Source: Anaerotignum sp.
GTDB lineage: Bacteria > Bacillota > Clostridia > Lachnospirales > Anaerotignaceae
NCBI RefSeq assembly: GCF_030625865.1
Contig: NZ_DAOUQB010000003.1
Span: 1 to 64,000 of the forward strand
Direction: 5' to 3'
Length of the DNA stretch: 64,000 bases
The translations under genes and the position numbers were made by a program. The notes below the pieces were generated by a model, which saw nothing but the letters and a program-made list of their open reading frames with translations, was not told the DNA's origin and did not search any database. How positions within the stretch are numbered: position 1 is the first letter of the stretch; the number at the start of each line of letters is the position of its first letter. This document shows, piece by piece, positions 58,408 through 64,000 of the stretch.

Positions 58408-58623
58408 ATGAATGGATTTGGTTGTGGATGTGGCAATGATTCTTGTTTATGGATTTTGATTTTGTTGTGCTGCTGTGGAAACGGCTTTGGTGGCTGTGGC
58501 GGCGGCTGTGGCGGCTGCGGCAACGATTCTTGCTTATGGATTTTGATTTTGTTGTGCTGCTGTGGCGGTGGCATTGGCGGCTGTGGCTGTGGCAACCAAC
58601 TTAACAACTGCGGCGCTTGCTAA
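58408..58623 (+). CDS. Gly/Cys-rich small protein with internal duplication
   Basis: RBS aaggaggt; MNGFGCGCGNDSCLWILILLCCCGNGFGGCGGGCGGCGNDSCLWILILLCCCGGGIGGCGCGNQLNNCGAC. Confidence 0.75.
   Translation: MNGFGCGCGNDSCLWILILLCCCGNGFGGCGGGCGGCGNDSCLWILILLCCCGGGIGGCGCGNQLNNCGAC
58429..58565 (+). repeat. Two 50-bp direct repeats, period 87 bp, inside the Cys-rich gene
   Basis: 58429-58478 and 58516-58565 differ at three positions, all silent T/C changes. Confidence 0.9.
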
Positions 58624-58825
58624 TTCAGAGTGCGAAAAAGAGCTTTTACTGTAAAAGGCTAAAAGCAGTTAGTTATGTTTTTGTAGCGGCAAGATTGTAA
58701 CGAAAGAGGGGTTTCTTCATTTTAATTGGCTAAAGCAATGATAAATGATTGATCACATTATATGAGGAAACACTTCGGCTTTTTCGTTATGCTCACGAAA
58801 GGAGTTTGACGAAAAGGGCACTTTT

Positions 58826-58888
58826 AAAGGTGTAGATGATGTCTGCACCTTTAGGCTTTCCCGATTTTTGGGGAAGCCTTTCTTTTTT
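58826..58888 (+). terminator. Tandem hairpins, second a rho-independent terminator
   Basis: AAAGGTGTAGA/TCTGCACCTTT then AGGCTTTCCC/GGGGAAGCCT followed by TTCTTTTTTT. Confidence 0.75.
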
Positions 58889-58964
58889 TGCGGACAAAAA
58901 ATAAGGCATGATAGGCACTGATCCTTTACAATAAAAGAAATAGTATTTGTTGAAGGGAGTTTTC

Positions 58965-59549
58965 ATGGTGTTAGAACAGAATTTAAAAAAAGATGAACGC
59001 TGTAGAGTGTTAATTGAATATTGCAAAATTTATTTTTTAGATAGAGCATATAAATTAGAAAATCAATTTTACAGTGCTTTTTATGTACAATGCACAGAGA
59101 GTACTGCCGCTGATGGGTATGAAATATTTTTGGAAACAGCCATGGAGTGCAATTATTTTAAAAGTAATCTTGACCGTTTGGATGAAACGGCAATGACTCG
59201 CTTTTTTAAGCTGGCGGGAATTCACCATACAATACGGATGGTGAGAAGGCGAAAAAAAGAATTATCATGGGATGATATGAAAGATAATTTGTTTCAGGTA
59301 TATGAATTAACGGAAAATGAGAAAGAAATGGCTGATATTCTGCAAAGATGTGCATTTCTTTATCAAGCAGGTTTTCAAGACCTATTCATAAAAACAACGG
59401 CAAGGTATATTTTTGGTGATAAGGTACTTTCTGCATTTTCATTCGCTTTCATCGGAAACTTCTGGTATAATTCCTATAGTAGCTTTATGGGGTCGTTTAC
59501 CGGATACGTTCCTTTTCATGTTCGTATGGAACGAGCCATGGGGCAATAA
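58965..59549 (+). CDS. Hypothetical protein upstream of addA
   Basis: ORF with RBS gaaggga before ATG 58965; no family recognised. Confidence 0.65.
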   Translation: MVLEQNLKKDERCRVLIEYCKIYFLDRAYKLENQFYSAFYVQCTESTAADGYEIFLETAMECNYFKSNLDRLDETAMTRFFKLAGIHHTIRMVRRRKKELSWDDMKDNLFQVYELTENEKEMADILQRCAFLYQAGFQDLFIKTTARYIFGDKVLSAFSFAFIGNFWYNSYSSFMGSFTGYVPFHVRMERAMGQ

Positions 59550-59569
59550 ATTTGGAAGGATGAATATCC

Positions 59570-62500
59570 ATGGGGGAAAGCAGATGGACGAAAGAGCAAT
59601 TACAGGCAATTGAAACAAGAAACTGTGATCTTTTGGTTTCGGCGGCTGCCGGCAGCGGAAAAACCGCGGTATTGGTGGAGCGTATTATCAGACGAATCAC
59701 AACGGATGATCCTCCCGTGGATATTGATAGATTATTGGTTGTAACCTTCACGAAAGCGGCAGCATCGGAAATGAGCCAAAGAATTGGGGCAGCCATTGCA
59801 AAGAAGTTGGAGCAGGAACCCCAAAACTTGCATTTGCAAAATCAGCTAACACTCCTTGCTCGTGCAGATATAAAAACCATACACTCCTTTTGTTTGCAAA
59901 TCATCCGTGAGTATTATCATCTTTTAGATATAGATCCTGCTGTAAGAACGGGAGATCCCGGCGAGATCAAGCTGTTACAGCAAGAGGTCTTGGAGGATTA
60001 CTTTGAGGAGCTTTATCAAAACCAAGAGACAGGATTTTTTCGGTTGTTGGAAACCTTCGCAGAAGAGACAAGGGACACAAGGCTGAAGGACTTAGTATTA
60101 CAGCTGTATCATTTTGCTCAAGGGTATCCTGACCCCGTAGGTCTATTAGAAAAAATGGCAGAGCAGTTTGCGCTGGATGATAGTGAAACGGTGGATTCTT
60201 GCATGTGGATTGACTTGATACGGGAGGGAATCAGAGGAAATGTAACCTTTGCCAAATATCTACTGGAAAAAGCCATGAGACTTGCGTCTTCCACTTCGGG
60301 TTTTGAAGCCTATCTGGAATGCCTAGAGAGGGAAGCCCAAGCTATGGAGGAACTGGAGGAAGCTTTGTCATTGGGATATGCCCAGTGGCATATGGCGTTT
60401 ATCCAAACGGAGTTTTCAAGATTGCCTGCTTACCGTGGAGAGGAAAAAGAGCTGGCTGAGGAAATTAAAGCCTTGCGCAATGAGGCAAAGGATGTACGAA
60501 ATAAGCTTGGAGACACATATTTTTGCTTTAGCCAGGAGATGCAAAGTGAGCTGCTTCGCTCTCTATACCCTGTGGCAAAGGGTTTGGCAGAGTTGGTTCG
60601 TGGTTTTATTTCTCGCTTTCTTGAAGCAAAAAAAGAGAAGCTCATGATTGATTTTCATGATTATGAGCACTTTTGCTTGCAAATTTTAGTGGAAAAAGGA
60701 AGTTCCGTGCATCATGTTATTCCTACTGCTGCTGCTGAAGAAGTACAAAAACGTTATGATGAAATTATGATTGACGAATATCAGGATAGTAATATGGTTC
60801 AGGAAATGATATTGGCCGCAGTTTCCGGTGAGAGCAAGGGGAAAAATAATCGTTTTATGGTTGGGGATGTAAAGCAGAGCATTTATCGGTTTCGATTGGC
60901 GATGCCCCAACTATTTAACGAAAAATATCAGACATACTCTACAAATGAGGGGGGAAAATGTCGGAAAATTATACTTGCCAAAAACTTTAGAAGCCGTAAA
61001 AATGTATTGGATGGGATTAATTTTTTGTTCCGCCAGCTTATGTCTTTGGAATTTGGTGATATAGATTACAATGATGAAGTTGCGTTATATCCGGGAGCTG
61101 TTTTTTCGGATACCCAAGAACGTCATGGGGGAGAGAATGAAGTCATTTTAATAGAAAGCCAGAGTGTTTTAGAAGAAAACATGGAGGAACTGGAGGATTT
61201 AAGCCGCCGTCAGCTGGAAGCTATGGCAATTTCTGACAGAATCAAAGAGATGATGGCAGAGGGGTATTGTGTAGTGGATAAGGAAAGCGGAGATTATCGC
61301 CCTCTGGAGTATGGAGACATTGCAATCTTAATGCGCAGTATGAAGAATTGGGGTGGAGTTCTGGATGATGTTTTTGGACAAGCAGGGCTTCCTTACTATG
61401 CAGAGACCGCAGAGGGTTATTATGATGTACCCGAGGTGGACACGATTTTGAATCTTTTGAGACTTTTGGATAACCCAAGGCAGGATATCCCATTACTTTC
61501 TTTGCTTCATTCCCCTCTGTACGGTCTTACTGCCGATGAATTAATGCAAATGCGATTGATTGGTGGTAACGGATTGTTTTTTGATTGTATAGAAGGATAT
61601 TTGAGTCAAGGAGAAGATGAGAAATTAAAGGAAAAGCTCCAAGACTTTCTCAAGGATTTGACAAAATGGCGAAACCGGGTGAAGGAGTTGACCCTTCATG
61701 AATTGTTACGCTATCTCTATGACGAAAGCGGTTATTATGATTATGTGGGCATGACACCAGGAGGCGGGTTACGCCAGGCAAACCTTAGGTTGCTGCTGGA
61801 GAAGGCGGAGCAATTTGAAAAGGGGAGCCTTAAAGGACTTTTTTTCTTCATTCGTTATGTGGAGGATATGAAAACAACGGAGGCAGAGTCTGCATCAGCG
61901 AAATTGCAGGGTGAAGGGGCAAACTTGATTAGAGTGCTGACCATTCATAAGAGTAAGGGGCTGGAATTCCCCGTTGTTTTTGTGGCAGATACGGGAAAGC
62001 AATTTAATGAAATGGATGTAAGGGCGGCAGTGCTAACCCATCAAGAGTGGGGCTTTGGGATGGACTATAAGAATTTAGAACGCAGAGCAGTATATCGTAC
62101 TTTATCAAAGACGGCTCTGGCTGAGGTGATTCGTCTGGAAAATTTGTCGGAGGAGCTGAGGGTCCTTTATGTTGCTTTAACCAGAGCAAAGGAAAAGCTG
62201 ATTTTAACGGGGACGATAAAGGATTTAGAAAAATCCGTAGGGAAATGGGCAGGTATGGCTGAGGGCAAAGAAGACCGTTTACCTATATTTCGTTTAAGGC
62301 GGGCTAAAAGCTATTTGGACTGGATTATGCCTGCCCTGATGCGTCATCCCAGTGCAAAATGGATCAGTGAGCAATTTGAACGTCCCAGGGATTTAGAATT
62401 ATTTCCCCATGAACCATCTTTTTGGACATTTCTATTAAAAAGAAGAGGAGACATTCTTTTGCGGGCGGTGGAAGAAAAAGAAGAGGCTCAGGAACAGGAA

Positions 62501-63238
62501 AATCAGTTTGCAGATTGGAATATGGATGAAGATTTTAGTGGGAAAAAAGATGTGATTTTTTCTTTGTTAAATTGGCAGTATCCCCATATGGCAGCAACGG
62601 AGCTTCCCTCGAAGCTGTCCATTTCCGAAGTAAAGAGAAGGAATATGGAAGAAATTACGGGAGAGAAAATTTATCCTGAGATAGACTTTAAGCTTCCTCA
62701 AGACGTAAAAGAAGAGCGTCCTTTGACAGCGGCAGAAATCGGTACGGCAATGCACGCAGTGATGGAAAGTGCGGATTTTCGTATGATATATGATGAAGAA
62801 AAATTTAATGAATTAATAGAGGAAATGATTGATAAAGGGAAGCTTTCTGAAAAGGAAGCTACGGCACTAAGAAAGGACGAATTGTTAAATTTCTTTGCCT
62901 CCCCATTGGCAGAACGTATAAGAAAGGGAGAAGTAGTGGAAAAGGAGCGTTCTTTTGCTATGCTTGTTTCTGCAAATGAGCTTTTTTTGGACGAAGCCTA
63001 TAAAAATGTAGAGGACACGGTATTATTAAACGGTATCATTGACTGTTATTTTACAGAGGGGGAGAATGTTATCCTTCTGGATTATAAAAGTGACAGAGTT
63101 TATCATGAGGAGGTATTGCGTAATCGCTATAAAACCCAATTACAGCTATATAAGCGGGCTTTAGAGCAGGCTTTGGGCAAGACGGTGACAGAGATTTATC
63201 TTTATTCTTTTGCTATGGGGCGGGAGATTTTATTATAG
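59570..63238 (+). CDS. addA: ATP-dependent helicase/nuclease subunit A
   Basis: AAAGSGKTAVLVERII Walker A, DEYQDSN, TIHKSKGLEFPVVFV, C-terminal LLDYKSDRV nuclease motif. Confidence 0.95.
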   Translation: MGESRWTKEQLQAIETRNCDLLVSAAAGSGKTAVLVERIIRRITTDDPPVDIDRLLVVTFTKAAASEMSQRIGAAIAKKLEQEPQNLHLQNQLTLLARADIKTIHSFCLQIIREYYHLLDIDPAVRTGDPGEIKLLQQEVLEDYFEELYQNQETGFFRLLETFAEETRDTRLKDLVLQLYHFAQGYPDPVGLLEKMAEQFALDDSETVDSCMWIDLIREGIRGNVTFAKYLLEKAMRLASSTSGFEAYLECLEREAQAMEELEEALSLGYAQWHMAFIQTEFSRLPAYRGEEKELAEEIKALRNEAKDVRNKLGDTYFCFSQEMQSELLRSLYPVAKGLAELVRGFISRFLEAKKEKLMIDFHDYEHFCLQILVEKGSSVHHVIPTAAAEEVQKRYDEIMIDEYQDSNMVQEMILAAVSGESKGKNNRFMVGDVKQSIYRFRLAMPQLFNEKYQTYSTNEGGKCRKIILAKNFRSRKNVLDGINFLFRQLMSLEFGDIDYNDEVALYPGAVFSDTQERHGGENEVILIESQSVLEENMEELEDLSRRQLEAMAISDRIKEMMAEGYCVVDKESGDYRPLEYGDIAILMRSMKNWGGVLDDVFGQAGLPYYAETAEGYYDVPEVDTILNLLRLLDNPRQDIPLLSLLHSPLYGLTADELMQMRLIGGNGLFFDCIEGYLSQGEDEKLKEKLQDFLKDLTKWRNRVKELTLHELLRYLYDESGYYDYVGMTPGGGLRQANLRLLLEKAEQFEKGSLKGLFFFIRYVEDMKTTEAESASAKLQGEGANLIRVLTIHKSKGLEFPVVFVADTGKQFNEMDVRAAVLTHQEWGFGMDYKNLERRAVYRTLSKTALAEVIRLENLSEELRVLYVALTRAKEKLILTGTIKDLEKSVGKWAGMAEGKEDRLPIFRLRRAKSYLDWIMPALMRHPSAKWISEQFERPRDLELFPHEPSFWTFLLKRRGDILLRAVEEKEEAQEQENQFADWNMDEDFSGKKDVIFSLLNWQYPHMAATELPSKLSISEVKRRNMEEITGEKIYPEIDFKLPQDVKEERPLTAAEIGTAMHAVMESADFRMIYDEEKFNELIEEMIDKGKLSEKEATALRKDELLNFFASPLAERIRKGEVVEKERSFAMLVSANELFLDEAYKNVEDTVLLNGIIDCYFTEGENVILLDYKSDRVYHEEVLRNRYKTQLQLYKRALEQALGKTVTEIYLYSFAMGREILL

Positions 63239-63257
63239 GTTAAGAGGTGATTTCGCT

Positions 63258-64000
63258 ATGGCTTATTTATGGATTATTATTGCCGGTGTATGCTGGGGAT
63301 TAATTGGCATATTTACAAAGGCAATTACCAAGTTTGGATTTACAGAAATGGAAATGCTGTTTATTAAAGGGATAGTGAGTGCCATTTTCTTGTTTGTACT
63401 CCTTTTTGTGAAAGATAAAAAGAGCTTTCGCCTAAAAAAGAAAGGAGATCTCTTTTATTTTGTGGGTACAGGGATACTTAGTTTTACCTTTTTCAGCTGG
63501 TGCTATTTAAAAGCAATTAATATGATCAGCATCGGTGTTGCTGCTGTGTTGCTATATACGGCACCTACCATTGTTATGCTGTTATCCATTATTTTATTTA
63601 AAGAAAAGATGACAAAGCGTAAGGGTGTTGTTTTGCTTATGACATTGTGTGGATGCGCTTTGGTGACGGGAGTTTTTGGGGGAAGGATTATGATAACGCC
63701 CTTAGGGCTTTTGGCAGGGATGGGATCTGCAATTGGTTATGCCCTCTATAGTATTTTTGGTACTTTTGCCTTGCGCAGAGAATACAATTCCCTGACGATT
63801 TCATTTTACACTTTTTTACTTGCTTCCGTGTTTATGTCATTTTGTGTAAATCCCATTCACGTTGTACAGAAAATCACAGAGAAGGGACAATGGCCGCTCA
63901 ATATTGTTTTTGCTGTAATGACTACGGTTGTGCCATATTTATGTTATACAAAGGGGTTAAGCAAATTACCTGCCAGCAAGGCCTCGGTGACGGCCACCAT
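63258..64000 (+). CDS. EamA/DMT family transporter, truncated by window end
   Basis: ATG 63258 after agaggtgat; MAYLWIIIAGVCWGLIGIFTKAITKFGFTEMEMLFIKGIVSAIFL...; open to the window edge so absent from ORF track. Confidence 0.88.
   Translation, partial: MAYLWIIIAGVCWGLIGIFTKAITKFGFTEMEMLFIKGIVSAIFLFVLLFVKDKKSFRLKKKGDLFYFVGTGILSFTFFSWCYLKAINMISIGVAAVLLYTAPTIVMLLSIILFKEKMTKRKGVVLLMTLCGCALVTGVFGGRIMITPLGLLAGMGSAIGYALYSIFGTFALRREYNSLTISFYTFLLASVFMSFCVNPIHVVQKITEKGQWPLNIVFAVMTTVVPYLCYTKGLSKLPASKASVTAT

Noticed and set aside
58429-58565. Two direct repeats considered as a CRISPR-like array
   Set aside because: Only two units, in frame within a CDS, with a Gly-codon spacer and no cas genes.
58386-58607. 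Pro/Gln-rich minus-strand ORF opposite the Cys-rich gene
   Set aside because: Reverse complement of Gly/Cys codons gives PQPPQPP low complexity; the plus strand has the RBS and the silent-site repeat pattern.

Overview
The window looks like a low-GC Firmicutes chromosome, probably a spore-forming, flagellated clostridial anaerobe. This is inferred from yqfC/yqfD, ylmC and ytaF homologues, NrdD/NrdG, pyruvate phosphate dikinase and bacterial glyS under a T-box. Most of it is core or housekeeping DNA: recU, tldD/pmbA, glgB, rpsU-yqeY, a TrpX-like ABC operon, yqfC-yqfD-phoH-pgpH-ybeY-cdd-udg-hyp-era-yqzL-recO, T-box-glyS, ppdK, a flagellar operon flgBC-fliEFGHIJ, an initiator tRNA, a TAXI-TRAP transporter, a MerR/TipAS regulator, a Ca2+-type P-ATPase, perR, a two-component system, nrdDG/nrdR and addA. 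I see no CRISPR array, rRNA, prophage or IS transposase. The most interesting signals are: (i) an in-frame ATG with a strong Shine-Dalgarno at the MerR/TipAS domain junction, suggesting a stand-alone TipAS-like product, plus a 19-bp-spacer MerR promoter; (ii) a 41-bp near-perfect inverted repeat inside the first codons of a DUF1850 gene in a TRAP operon; (iii) an unassigned structured leader between a sigma-A-type promoter and flgB; (iv) a Gly/Cys-rich small protein with an internal duplication that diverges only at silent sites; (v) a soluble PocR-MCP chemoreceptor; (vi) diverged dispersed intergenic repeats; (vii) a promoter-plus-terminator unit upstream of ppdK that may be a small RNA; (viii) NrdR-box-like sites upstream of nrdD; (ix) a YqzL-like gene missed by the ORF track. 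All calls come from reading the sequence. No database search or folding program was run.
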